Positions 20,714-31,562 of a DNA stretch of 64,000 nt are shown here, piece after piece (position 1 is the first letter of the stretch; every line of letters begins with the position of its first letter). The notes below the pieces were generated by a model. It was not told the origin of the DNA, ran no database searches, and saw only the letters and a program-made list of their open reading frames with translations. Origin of the DNA: Frankiaceae bacterium (GTDB lineage: Bacteria > Actinomycetota > Actinomycetes > BP-191); the NCBI GenBank assembly GCA_035556555.1, contig DATMES010000021.1, positions 60,622-124,621 of the forward strand, read 5' to 3'. The position numbers and the translations under genes are program-made.

Positions 20714-22020
20714 GTCCGACGTGAGCCGTTCGATGCCGGCGAGCGGGATCGAGAGCCAGGTGGGGCGGTTGCTGGCCTCGTAGCGGACCTCGTACACCGC
20801 CTTGTCGAGCTCGAACGCCCGCAGCAGCGTCGCCGACTCGCGCGGGTCCTGGCCGGACTCGGCGGCGTAGCCGTCGCAGAACGCGTCGCGGTTGCGGTCG
20901 GCCCACTCGACCGCGCGGTAGACGAGCTGCGCCGAGTCGGGCCGGTCGGCGAGCAGGTGGCGCGCGGCGTAGTCGAACGACCGCAGCATCCCCGCCACGT
21001 CGCGCAGCGGCGACATGAGCATCGTGCGCTCGGCGAGCGGCCGCGCCGGCTCGCCCTCGAAGTCGAGCACCACCCACCCCTCGCCGGTACGCATGCACTG
21101 GCCGAGGTGCAGGTCGCCGTGGATGCGCTGGATGGGGACCTCGCCCACCGAGGCGACGTCGGCGTACGCCGCCGCGATGCCGTCGGCGTACGGCGCCAGC
21201 TCCGGCACCGCCTCGACCGCGGCCGCCAGCCGAGCGCGCAGCATGTCAGCGGTCGCCTCCGACTCCGCGGAGGTGGACAGGCGCGACGGCAGCGCGCGGG
21301 CGAGGTCGGCGTGCAGTGCGGCGGTCAGCGCGCCGAGCCGGCTGGACTCCGGCGCGAAGTCGCCGCCGACCTCCTCCGCGTGGAGGTCGCGCTCGGCGTA
21401 GAGGTCGCGGACGCTCGTCAGCGCGAGCGCCCAGCCGTCGGTGGCGTTGCGCACGAACGGCTGCAGCAGCGCGAGCGTCGAGCCCGCGCCCTCGGCCCAG
21501 CCGATGGCCGGCGCGATCGCCGTCGAGCCGACCTCGCCGAGCGCCCGCGCGACCTCGAGGTCGGGGTTGGGGGAGTCGGTGAGCCGGCGGTAGATCTTCA
21601 GGAAGTACGCGTCGCCGTAGACGATCGACGTGTTGCTCTGCTCGACGCCGAGCGGGCGGGCGTGCAGCCCCGACTCGGTCACCGAGCCGCGGAAGACGCA
21701 GCCGTCCACGTCGGCGTCCTCGGCCATGAGGCGCAGCCACGCGCCGTTGACGTCGGAGTCGGACGGGGCGTCGTACACGAACTCGCCCTCGACCTCCCCG
21801 AGCAGCGCGAACGCGTGCGGCTCCGACGGCTCGCGGCGGAACGACAGCGGCACCTGGTAGCGGTCGTCGTGCGCGTGCACGACGTACAGGTCGAGCCGCG
21901 GGTCGCCGTCGACCAGCGTCGCGACGACCTCGGCCTTCACGGTGGGCAACGCGCGCCCCTTGTCGGCGTACCAGCGCTGCCTCGGCAGCCACTCGGCCAG
22001 CACGTTCTCGAGAGTCCCCG

Positions 22021-22024
<4 letters not shown>
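20711..22024 (-). CDS. mak: Maltokinase
   Basis: The 437-residue Mak (Pep2) phosphorylates maltose at C1 with ATP, making the maltose-1-phosphate used by GlgE. The kinase fold is like aminoglycoside phosphotransferases: catalytic loop HGDLHLGQ at 302-309 and metal-binding DFEGEP at 321-326, followed by the family string [19 protein letters not shown]. The ATG overlaps the treS stop (ATGA), consistent with a TreS-Mak complex made stoichiometrically. The length is close to the roughly 455 residues of the M. tuberculosis enzyme. It is not fused to TreS. Confidence 0.93.
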
Positions 22025-23650
<1,626 letters not shown>

Positions 23651-23658
<8 letters not shown>

Positions 23659-25609
23659 GGGCGCGGCGGACCGTGAAGACGTGCGCGGGCTCGGCGAACG
23701 GGTCGAGGCGGACGTAGTTGGCGGGGCCGTGCCACGTGTACGTCTCGCCGCTCACCGCGTCCTCGACGTGGAACGTGTCGCCCCAGTCGAGCCCGAGCGC
23801 CGGCATGTCGAGGTGCACGGTGGAGTCGCGTACGGACGTCGGGTCCAGGTTGGCGACGACGAGCACGACGTCGTCGCCGTCGCGCTTGCTGAACGCGATG
23901 ATCGCGTCGTTGTCGGCCTGGTGGAACACGATGTTGCGCAGCCAGTGCGTCGCCGGATGCACTCGCCTGAACTCGTTCAGCATCAGCAGGTACGGCGCCA
24001 GCGACGGCTGCGACCAGTCACGCGGCTTGTACTGGTACTTCTCCGAGTCGAGGTACTCCTCGGACCCCTCGCGGACCGCGGTGCCCTCCAGGAGCTCGTA
24101 GCCCGAGTAGACGCCCCACGACGGCGACATGAGCGCCGCGAGGACCGCGCGGACCTTGAACGCCGCCTCGCCGCCGTACTGCAGGTACGCGTGGAGGATG
24201 TCGGGGGTGTTGACGAAGAAGTTGGGGCGCATGTAGTCGGCGGCGGGGCCGGACAGCTCGCGCAGGTACTCCTCGAGCTCCCACTTCGCGTTGCGCCAGG
24301 TGAAGTACGTGTACGACTGCGTGAAGCCGAGCTGCGCGAGCTTGTGCATCATCGGCGGCCGGGTGAACGCCTCCGCCAGGAAGATGACGTCGGGGTGCGC
24401 CGTCTTGACGTCCCAGATCAGCCACTCCCAGAACATCAGCGGCTTCGTGTGCGGGTTGTCGACGCGGAAGATCTTCACGCCGTGGTCGATCCAGTGCTGG
24501 ACGACACGGCGTACCTCGCTGGACAGCCCGCGCATGTCGTTGTCGAAGTCGAGGGGGTAGATGTCCTGGTACTTCTTCGGCGGGTTCTCGGCGTACGCGA
24601 TGGAGCCGTCCGCCTTGGTCGTGAACCACTCCGGGTGCTTGCTGACCCAGGGGTGGTCGGGGGAGCACTGGAGCGCGAGGTCGAGCGCGATCTCGAGACC
24701 GAGGTCGGCGGCTCGCGACACGAACGCGTCGAAGTCCTCGATGGTCCCGAGGTCGGGGTGTACGGCGTCGTGCCCGCCTGCCGCGGAGCCGATCGCCCAC
24801 GGGCTGCCAGGGTCGTCGGGGCCGGGCGTGAGCGTGTTGTTGGGGCCCTTGCGGAACGTCTCGCCGATGGGGTGGATCGGCGGCAGGTAGACGACGTCGA
24901 AGCCCATCTCGGCGATGGCGGGGAGGCGTTCCATGGCCGTCTTGAACGTCCCGCTCTTCGTCTCCGTCGCGCCCTCCGACCGGGGGAAGAACTCGTACCA
25001 GGCGCCGTACAGCGCGCGCTGGCGGTCGACCCAGACGGCGTTGCGCTCGCCGGTCGTCACGAGGTCGCGGACGGGGTAGCGCTCGACGACGTCGAGGACG
25101 ATGCGCTCGACGGCGGCGTTCAGCCGCTCGGCCTGCGACAGGTCGGCGTCGCGGAGGGTGTCGATCGCCTTGGTGAGCGCGTTGCGGGCACCCGTGCCGC
25201 GGACGCCCTTCGGCACCTCGTCGCGGGCGCGTTCGAGCAGGCGGGCGCCCTCCTCGAGCTCGACCTCGACGTCCTGGCCGGCGTCGAGCTTGATGGGCAC
25301 GGCATACCGCCAGACCGCCCACGGGTCGGCCCAGGCCTCGATCGTGTACGTCCAGCGGCCCTGCGCGTCCGGCACCACCTCGCCGGCGAAGCGGTCGTGG
25401 CCCAGGTGCGTCAGCGGAAGGCGCTTGGCGCGGCCACCGCCCTTGTCGCTGCCCGGCGCGCGCAGCAGGATCGCCGCGCCGATGGCGCCGTGCCCTTCGC
25501 GGAAGATCGTGGCCTCGACCCGGAGGCGTTCCCCCACGACGGCGCGCGCGGGGAACTCCCCGCACGAGACGCGCGGGCTGACGTCGGTGATGACGATGCG
25601 ACCGATCAC
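23651..25609 (-). CDS. glgE: Alpha-1,4-glucan:maltose-1-phosphate maltosyltransferase
   Basis: The 652-residue GlgE extends alpha-1,4-glucan with maltose units from maltose-1-phosphate. Family features: N-terminal beta domain ([20 protein letters not shown]), [23 protein letters not shown], nucleophile Asp384 in [12 protein letters not shown], acid/base Glu413 in [13 protein letters not shown], and [13 protein letters not shown]. The GTG start at 25609 is 7 nt downstream of TAGGTT with no Shine-Dalgarno, suggesting a leaderless transcript. It is first in glgE-treS-mak-debranching-GT4 and divergent from glgP, as in M. tuberculosis Rv1327c/Rv1328. Confidence 0.96.
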
Positions 25610-25622
25610 GAGGGTGAACCTA
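25610..25622 (-). promoter_or_regulatory. Leaderless promoter of glgE
   Basis: Minus-strand TAGGTT (25622-25617), then 7 nt, then GTG at 25609. A TTTACG about 15 nt further upstream could be a -35. It lies in the roughly 100-bp divergent region shared with the glgP upstream ORF. Confidence 0.6.
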
Positions 25623-25698
25623 GCCCTGAGGGTTGGGCGTAAACCACGGGTGAAGGTGTCGGCCGCGCAGTCTCACCCCGCGCCCGCGCATCCGGCGC

Positions 25699-25712
25699 TA
25701 GTGTCCGACGGC
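25699..25712 (+). promoter_or_regulatory. Leaderless promoter of the glgP upstream ORF
   Basis: TAGTGT at 25699-25704 lies 8 nt before the ATG at 25713, with no Shine-Dalgarno between. It has the same layout as the promoter at 35724-35736. Confidence 0.55.
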
Positions 25713-25772
25713 ATGAGAACACCCCACGACGCCGCTCGCTACGCTCGCGCCGCCGCGGGGGCCCCGGAATGA
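25713..25772 (+). CDS. 19-codon leaderless upstream ORF coupled to glgP (copy 1)
   Basis: ATG...TGA encodes MRTPHDAARYARAAAGAPE. The TGA overlaps the glgP ATG as ATGA, so ribosomes finishing this peptide can restart on glgP, which has no Shine-Dalgarno of its own. A nearly identical 60-nt ORF (52 of 60 bases) precedes the acyltransferase gene at 35793 with the same ATGA overlap. Comparing the two, no synonymous change is found; all eight differences alter the codon's first or second base or the residue. This favours conservation of the DNA/RNA element over selection on the peptide. The peptide product has no known function. Confidence 0.55.
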   Translation: MRTPHDAARYARAAAGAPE

Positions 25773-28306
25773 AGGCGCTGCGCCGACTGACCGTACGAGC
25801 GTCCCTCCCCGAGCCGCTCGCCCCGCTGGGCGAGCTGGTCATGAACCTCCGCTGGTCGTGGCACACCGACTCCCTGGACCTCTTCGAGTCGGTCGAGCCG
25901 GACGTGTGGGAGGAGGTCGGGCAGGACCCCGTACGGCTGCTCGCCTCGGTGCCGCGCGACCGCCTCGCCTCGCTCGCCGCGGACAAGAAGTTCCTGCGGC
26001 GGCTCGGCGACGCGTACGACGACCTGCAGGAGTACCTCAACGCCCCGCGCTGGTACCAGTCGCTCTCCGGTGTGCCGTCGTCCATCGGCTACTTCTCTCC
26101 GGAGTACGGCATCACCGAGGTCCTGCCGCAGTACTCCGGCGGCCTCGGCATCCTCGCCGGCGACCACCTCAAGACCGCCAGCGACCTCGGCGTGCCGATC
26201 GTCGGCGTGGGCCTGCTGTACCGCACCGGCTACTTCCGCCAGTCGCTCTCGGCCGACGGCTGGCAGCTCGAGCACTACCCGGCGCTGGACCCGCACGGCC
26301 TCCCGCTGCACCGCGTGACGGCGGCCGACGGGTCGCCGCTGCGCATCGAGGTCGGGCTGCCGGCCGGCGCGACGTTGAAGGCGCAGGTGTGGCGCGCGCA
26401 GGTCGGCCGGGTGCCGTTGCTGCTGCTCGACTCCGACGTCGAGGAGAACGCGCCGCCCGAGCGCGAGGTGACCGACCGCCTCTACGGCGGCGGCACCGAC
26501 CACCGGCTGCTCCAGGAGATGCTGCTGGGGATCGGCGGCGTCCGCGCGCTGCGGGCGTGCGGGCACGAGCCGGAGGTGTTCCACACCAACGAGGGGCACG
26601 CCGGCTTCCTCGGCCTCGAACGCATCCGCGTCCTCGTCGAGGAGCACGGGCTCGACTGGGACTCCGCGCTGGAGACCGTCCGCGCGGGCACCGTCTTCAC
26701 GACGCACACGCCCGTACCCGCTGGTATAGACAGGTTTCCTGCCGATCTCATCGAGACGTACTTCGGCGGCGACAACGCCTGTCACGGCGTGCCGGTCGAG
26801 CGGATCCTCGCGCTCGGCGCGGAGCCGGAGGGCGACGGCTCGGTCTTCAACATGGCGGTCATGGGCCTGCGGCTCGCGCAGCGCGCCAACGGCGTCTCCA
26901 AACTGCACGGCGTCGTATCGCGGGGGATGTTCGCGGGGCTGTGGCCAGGGTTCGAGCCGTCCGAGGTGCCGATCGCGTCGGTCACCAACGGCGTGCACGC
27001 GCCGACGTGGGTCGCGCGCGAGGTCATGGAGATGGCGTCGCGCGAGATCCCCTCGCTCACCGAGGACGCCAAGGGCTGGCAGGACATCGCGAAGGTGTCC
27101 GACGAGGACATCTGGTCGGTGCGGTCCGCGTTGCGGCGGCGGCTCGTGGAGGACGTACGGCGCCGTGTCCGCGCGTCGTGGCTGCTGCGCGGCGCGTCCC
27201 CGGCCGAGCTCGCGTGGACCGACGAGATCCTCGACCCGGACGTGCTGACGATCGGGTTCGCGCGCCGCGTGCCGTCGTACAAGCGGCTGACGTTGATGCT
27301 GCGTGACCCGTCACGGCTGCGTTCCTTGCTGCTCGACCCCGAGCGGCCCATGCAGCTCGTCGTGGCGGGCAAGGCGCACCCCGCCGACGACGGCGGGAAG
27401 GCGCTCGTGCAGGAGATCGTGCGCTTCGCCGACGCGGCCGACGTACGGCACCGCATCGTGTTCCTGCCCGACTACGACATCGGCATGGCGAAGGTGCTGC
27501 TGCCCGGGTGCGACGTGTGGCTCAACAACCCGTTGCGGCCCCTGGAGGCGTGCGGGACGTCGGGCATGAAGTCGGCGCTGAACGGCGGCCTCAACCTGTC
27601 GATCCGCGACGGCTGGTGGGACGAGCTGTTCGACGGCGAGAACGGCTGGGCGATCCCGTCCGCCGACGGTGTCGTCGACCCCGACCGGCGCGACGACCTC
27701 GAGGCCGCGGCGATCTACGACCTGCTCGAGTCGGCGGTGCTGCCGAAGTTCTACGACCGGGTGCGCGGGGTTCCGCGGCGGTGGACCGAGATGGTGCGGC
27801 ACACGCTCGGGTCGCTGGGTCCCGAGGTGCTGGCGTCGCGGATGCTGCGCGACTACGTGAATCTCTTGTACCGGCCCGCGTCCGAGTCGGCTGCGGCGCT
27901 GTCGGCTGAGGGGTACGCGGCGGCGCGGGCGCTGGCGGAGTGGCGGCTGCGGATCGCGAAGGCGTGGCCGCACGTCGTCGTCTCGCACGTCGAGTCGTCC
28001 GGGCACGGCGACACCCCGGAGATCGGGTCGGTCGTGCACCTGCGCGCTCTGGTGTCGTTGGGCGGTCTCTCGCCCGACGACGTGTCGGTGGAGGCGGCGT
28101 ACGGCCGGGTCTCCGACAACGACGAGATCACCGACGCCTCCCACCTGACGCTCGGCTGCACCGAGCAGACCGGAGACAGCCAGTGGGCGTACGAGGGCGA
28201 CGTGCCGCTGAGCCGTACCGGAGCCTTCGGCTACACCGTCCGCGTCCTCCCGCGCCACGAGTCCCTGGCGTCGCCGGCTGAGCTCGGCCTCATCACCTCG
28301 GCGTAG
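25769..28306 (+). CDS. glgP: Alpha-glucan phosphorylase
   Basis: The 845-residue enzyme of the short/bacterial alpha-glucan phosphorylase family (N-terminal DUF3417 region, LGELVMNLRWSWHTDS) releases glucose-1-phosphate from glucan ends using PLP. Visible features: YFSPEYGITEVLPQYSGGLG, HTNEGHAGF, TTHTPVPAGIDRFP, FARRVPSYKRLTL, and the PLP-region string GTSGMKSALNGGLNLSIRDG. Its length is close to Rv1328 (about 863). It is divergent from glgE as in M. tuberculosis. Its ATG has no Shine-Dalgarno and depends on the overlapping upstream ORF. Confidence 0.94.
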   Translation: MKALRRLTVRASLPEPLAPLGELVMNLRWSWHTDSLDLFESVEPDVWEEVGQDPVRLLASVPRDRLASLAADKKFLRRLGDAYDDLQEYLNAPRWYQSLSGVPSSIGYFSPEYGITEVLPQYSGGLGILAGDHLKTASDLGVPIVGVGLLYRTGYFRQSLSADGWQLEHYPALDPHGLPLHRVTAADGSPLRIEVGLPAGATLKAQVWRAQVGRVPLLLLDSDVEENAPPEREVTDRLYGGGTDHRLLQEMLLGIGGVRALRACGHEPEVFHTNEGHAGFLGLERIRVLVEEHGLDWDSALETVRAGTVFTTHTPVPAGIDRFPADLIETYFGGDNACHGVPVERILALGAEPEGDGSVFNMAVMGLRLAQRANGVSKLHGVVSRGMFAGLWPGFEPSEVPIASVTNGVHAPTWVAREVMEMASREIPSLTEDAKGWQDIAKVSDEDIWSVRSALRRRLVEDVRRRVRASWLLRGASPAELAWTDEILDPDVLTIGFARRVPSYKRLTLMLRDPSRLRSLLLDPERPMQLVVAGKAHPADDGGKALVQEIVRFADAADVRHRIVFLPDYDIGMAKVLLPGCDVWLNNPLRPLEACGTSGMKSALNGGLNLSIRDGWWDELFDGENGWAIPSADGVVDPDRRDDLEAAAIYDLLESAVLPKFYDRVRGVPRRWTEMVRHTLGSLGPEVLASRMLRDYVNLLYRPASESAAALSAEGYAAARALAEWRLRIAKAWPHVVVSHVESSGHGDTPEIGSVVHLRALVSLGGLSPDDVSVEAAYGRVSDNDEITDASHLTLGCTEQTGDSQWAYEGDVPLSRTGAFGYTVRVLPRHESLASPAELGLITSA

Positions 28307-28361
28307 CCCTCCGCAACCGGGTTGCGGCTCGTGCGGGGAAAAAGCGCAAAACGCACCCCGA
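28307..28361 (+). repeat. 55-bp inverted repeat, left arm
   Basis: It begins directly after the glgP TAG. It is identical to the reverse complement of 29394-29448 at 54 of 55 positions. The arm contains its own hairpin (CCGCAACC/GGTTGCGG around one G), then GAAAAAGCGCAAAACGCACC. Confidence 0.8.
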
Positions 28362-28370
28362 AGGGGTACG

Positions 28371-29324
28371 TCACGCGGCGCCGGCGCGGTGCGCGGGCAC
28401 GAGCAGGCCGGCGTCGGCCAGCCGCTGCCGTTGCGCGCGCAGCAGCCTGATGGCGCGGTGGAGCTGTTCGGGGTCGCGGCGGATCCGGAACGTCGTCAGC
28501 CGTACGGTCTCCCACCCCTCCGCGGCGAGCGCCAGGTCGCGGTCGTTGTCGGCGTCGCGCTGGGCGAGGTCGCCGTGGTGCAGCCCGTCGACCTCGTACG
28601 CGATCCGTAGCACCGGGTCCGCGGTGTCGAGGTAGCGAAGCCGGCCGCCAACGAAAACGGGGAACTGTCGCTCGGGCGCGGGGAACCCCGCCGACACGAG
28701 CCACTCCACGGCCTCCGCCTCGCCGACGCTGTGCGCGCCGCCCGAGGCCAGCTCGATGCTCTGCAGCAGCTCGTCGCGGTGGTGCAGCTTGGGGACGCGC
28801 GCGACGACGCCGAGCAGGCGAGCGGCGGTCGTACGCCGCGTCTGGAAGACATGCGCGACCAGCGCCCGCCGGTCCGCCGCGGAGGTCAGCACGTCGTGCA
28901 GGTCGACGACCGTCCGGTCGAGCGCGGTGACGGGCAGACCGGCGCGAACGGCGCGGTCGGCCTCGCTCACCGACTCGACGCGGTGGACGTAGTACGCGGG
29001 CTGCCGCCGTGGGGTGTGCCGGCGGTCCACCGTGACGTGGACCGTGTCGTCGCCGGCCGGGCGTCGGAGCTCCCAGAGGTCGGCGGCATCGCCGTGCGAC
29101 AGGAGCGCACAGCCTGGCAGCCAAAGGAGCGCCGCGAGGCGGCGCTGCTCCGTCGTCAGCGAACGGCTCGCGGCCAGCGCGACGACGCGCGGCAGCGGCT
29201 GCCACCACACACCCGTACGGAGGCGCATCGCCACGGCGCGACGTGAGACACCGGACGCGCCGAGGTCGCGCACCGTCGCCAGCCCGGCGTTGCGGGCTGC
29301 GGTGGTGACGGACGTGCTCGGCAT
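28371..29324 (-). CDS. AbiEi-like HTH plus DUF559 (VSR-like) endonuclease-domain protein
   Basis: The 317-residue protein has an N-terminal winged-helix region like AbiEi antitoxins (VRDLGASGVSRRAVAMRLRT, about 18-37), a middle region and a C-terminal DUF559 domain related to very-short-patch repair nucleases (about 220-300: RIAYEVDGLHHGDLAQRDAD, then LAAEGWETVRLTTFRIRRDP). Glu/Asp in YEVDG and the following Asp/Arg/Glu residues could form a PD-(D/E)xK centre. Such proteins are widespread in actinobacteria, but no cognate toxin is next to it. It sits alone between convergent glgP and glgX2, inside 55-bp inverted repeats. A TTGTCCACA DnaA-box-like 9-mer (29376-29368, minus) lies upstream of its ATG. 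Confidence 0.7.
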   Translation of the reverse strand: MPSTSVTTAARNAGLATVRDLGASGVSRRAVAMRLRTGVWWQPLPRVVALAASRSLTTEQRRLAALLWLPGCALLSHGDAADLWELRRPAGDDTVHVTVDRRHTPRRQPAYYVHRVESVSEADRAVRAGLPVTALDRTVVDLHDVLTSAADRRALVAHVFQTRRTTAARLLGVVARVPKLHHRDELLQSIELASGGAHSVGEAEAVEWLVSAGFPAPERQFPVFVGGRLRYLDTADPVLRIAYEVDGLHHGDLAQRDADNDRDLALAAEGWETVRLTTFRIRRDPEQLHRAIRLLRAQRQRLADAGLLVPAHRAGAA

Positions 29325-29393
29325 CCGTAGATGGTCGCCGAATGTGGTCCACCCCTGCCGAGCGCCCTGTGGACAACTCGTGCTGGAACCCAA

Positions 29394-29448
29394 TCGGGGT
29401 GCGTTTTGCGCTTTTTCGCCGCACGAGCCGCAACCCGGTTGCGGAGGG
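29394..29448 (-). repeat. 55-bp inverted repeat, right arm
   Basis: Reverse complement of 28307-28361 with one mismatch. It ends 2 bp before the glgX2 stop codon (29451-29453). Thus each of the two convergent flanking genes is followed by the same hairpin-containing sequence. Confidence 0.8.
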
Positions 29449-29450
29449 TC

Positions 29451-31562
29451 CTAGCGGCGGGCCTTCAGGAGGACCACGGATCTGGCGGTCACGTCCAGCG
29501 TCGTGCCGGCGTGGGGTTGGTACGCCCCCGGCTCGTATTCGGAGCCCGTGTCCAGCAGGACCTCGTACGACTTGGCCCAGGGGATCCCAGGCAGCGTGAA
29601 GCCGACCGGTGACGCGCCCGCGTGGAGGATGACGAGGAACGACTCGTCGACGATGCGGTCGCCGCGGGGGCCGCGCGTGTGGATCTCCTCGCCGTCGAGG
29701 AACATCCCCAGCGTCACGCCGGGCCGCTCCCAGTCGGAGTCGGTCAGCTCCTCGCCGGACGGCGCGAACCAGCCGAGGTCCTTCACCCCCGCGCCGTGCA
29801 ACGTCCGCCCCGTGAAGAACGCGCGCCGCCGGAAGACCGGGTGTGCCCGCCGCAGGGCGATGACCCGCCGCGCAAAGCCCAGCAGCTCCTCCTGCCACGG
29901 CTCCAGGTCCCAGGAGACCCAGGAGGTCTCGTTGTCCTGGCAGTACGGGTTGTTGTTGCCGCCCTGCGTACGCCCCAGCTCGTCGCCCGCCACGATCATC
30001 GGCACGCCCGACGACAGCAGCAGCGTCGTCAGGAAGTTGCGCAGCTGGCGCTGCCGGACCGACACCACGGCCGGATCAGCGGTAACGCCCTCCACGCCGT
30101 AGTTCGCGGACCGGTTGTCGGACGTGCCGTCGAGGCCGTCCTCGCCGTTCGCCAGATTGTGCTTTGACTCGTACGACACCAGGTCGCGCAGCGTGAAGCC
30201 GTCGTGCGCGGTGACGAAGTTGATGCTCGCGTACGGGTGCCGGCCGTCGTCCTGGTACAGGTCGGACGAGCCGGAGAGCCGGTAGCCGAGCTCGGACAGC
30301 GGGGGAGCGGCGCCGCGCCAGAAGTCGCGTACGGAGTCGCGGTACTTCGCGTTCCACTCGGTCCACAGCGGCGGGAACTGGCCGATGTTGTACCCGCCCT
30401 CGCCGAGGTCCCACGGCTCCGCGATGAGCTTGACCGCGGACACGACGGGGTCCTGCTGCACGAGGTCGAAGAACGCCGCCAGCCTGTCCACCGCGTGGAA
30501 GGACCGCGCCAGCGACGACGCGAGGTCGAAGCGGAAGCCGTCGACGTGCATCTCGGTCACCCAGTACCGCAGCGAGTCCATGATGAGCTGCAGCACGTGG
30601 GGGTCGCGCGCGTCGAACGTGTTGCCCGTGCCGGTGTAGTTGGCGTAGCGCCGGCCGTCGACGAGCTTGTAGTACGACGGGTTGTCGATGCCGCGGAAGC
30701 ACAGCGTCGGCCCGGTCTCGTCGCCCTCGGCGGTGTGGTTGTAGACGACGTCGAGGATCACCTCGATGCCGGCGGCGTGCAGCGCGCGCACCATCGCCTT
30801 GAACTCGCCGACCTGCTCGCCGCCGTCGCCCGACGACGCGTACGCCGCGTGCGGCGCGAAGTACCCGAGCGTGTTGTAGCCCCAGTAGTTCGTGAGGCCG
30901 CGGCGCAGCAGGAACGGCTCGGGAACGAAGTGGTGCACGGGCATCAGCTCGACCGCCGTGACGCCGAGTGACGTCAGGTGCGCGAGCGCCGCTGGGTGCG
31001 CCAGTCCGGCGTACGTCCCGCGCAGAGCAGGCTCGATGTCCGGGTGGCGCATCGTGAACCCGCGCACGTGCAGCTCGTAGATGACGGTGTCGGCCCACGG
31101 CGTCTGCGGCCGCGGGTCGTCGCCCCACGGGAACGTGTCGTGCACGACGACCGACCGCGGGACGTACGGCGCCGAGTCGCGGTGGTCCTGCACGAGGTCG
31201 TCGCGCCCCTGCGGGTAGCCGAAGATCGCGTCGTCGAGCGTCAGCGACCCCGAGACCGCCTTGGCGTACGGGTCGAGCAGCAGCTTGGAGGCGTTCCACC
31301 GCGCGCCGACCGAGGGGTCGAACGGGCCGTCCGCGCGGAAGCCGTACCGCTGGCCAGGCCGCAGACCACTCACGTAGCCGTGCCAGACCTTGTTCGTCGT
31401 CTCCTCGAGCGGGATGCGGTGCTCCGCGCCGTCCGCGTCGAAGAGGCAGACGTCGACCGCCTCGGCACCCTGCGAGAACACCGCGAAGTTCACGCCCTCG
31501 CCGTCCCACGTGGCGCCGAGCGGCATCGGGTGGCCCGGCCACGTCCGCGAAGGAAAGCTCAT
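29451..31562 (-). CDS. glgX: Glycogen debranching enzyme GlgX (copy 2)
   Basis: The 703-residue isoamylase-type enzyme has the same domain order as copy 1: CBM48 (LGATWDGEGVNFAVFSQG), DVVYNHTAEG, nucleophile Asp346 in DGFRFDLASSLAR, Glu382 in LIAEPWDLGEGGY, and TAHDGFTLRDLVSYESKHN. The ATG at 31562 overlaps the hydrolase stop (ATGA), which fixes the start. Being next to glgP rather than treY, it probably removes branches after phosphorolysis, while copy 1 feeds TreY. Copy 2 has a longer GEGGYNIGQ-to-C-terminal region and diverged linkers, so the duplication is not recent. Confidence 0.93.
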   Translation of the reverse strand: MSFPSRTWPGHPMPLGATWDGEGVNFAVFSQGAEAVDVCLFDADGAEHRIPLEETTNKVWHGYVSGLRPGQRYGFRADGPFDPSVGARWNASKLLLDPYAKAVSGSLTLDDAIFGYPQGRDDLVQDHRDSAPYVPRSVVVHDTFPWGDDPRPQTPWADTVIYELHVRGFTMRHPDIEPALRGTYAGLAHPAALAHLTSLGVTAVELMPVHHFVPEPFLLRRGLTNYWGYNTLGYFAPHAAYASSGDGGEQVGEFKAMVRALHAAGIEVILDVVYNHTAEGDETGPTLCFRGIDNPSYYKLVDGRRYANYTGTGNTFDARDPHVLQLIMDSLRYWVTEMHVDGFRFDLASSLARSFHAVDRLAAFFDLVQQDPVVSAVKLIAEPWDLGEGGYNIGQFPPLWTEWNAKYRDSVRDFWRGAAPPLSELGYRLSGSSDLYQDDGRHPYASINFVTAHDGFTLRDLVSYESKHNLANGEDGLDGTSDNRSANYGVEGVTADPAVVSVRQRQLRNFLTTLLLSSGVPMIVAGDELGRTQGGNNNPYCQDNETSWVSWDLEPWQEELLGFARRVIALRRAHPVFRRRAFFTGRTLHGAGVKDLGWFAPSGEELTDSDWERPGVTLGMFLDGEEIHTRGPRGDRIVDESFLVILHAGASPVGFTLPGIPWAKSYEVLLDTGSEYEPGAYQPHAGTTLDVTARSVVLLKARR

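Noticed and set aside
29368..29376. Replication origin or DnaA-box cluster
   Set aside because: A single TTGTCCACA match is expected by chance at close to once per window of this size; no second box or dnaA/dnaN gene is here. It is mentioned only as part of the cassette.
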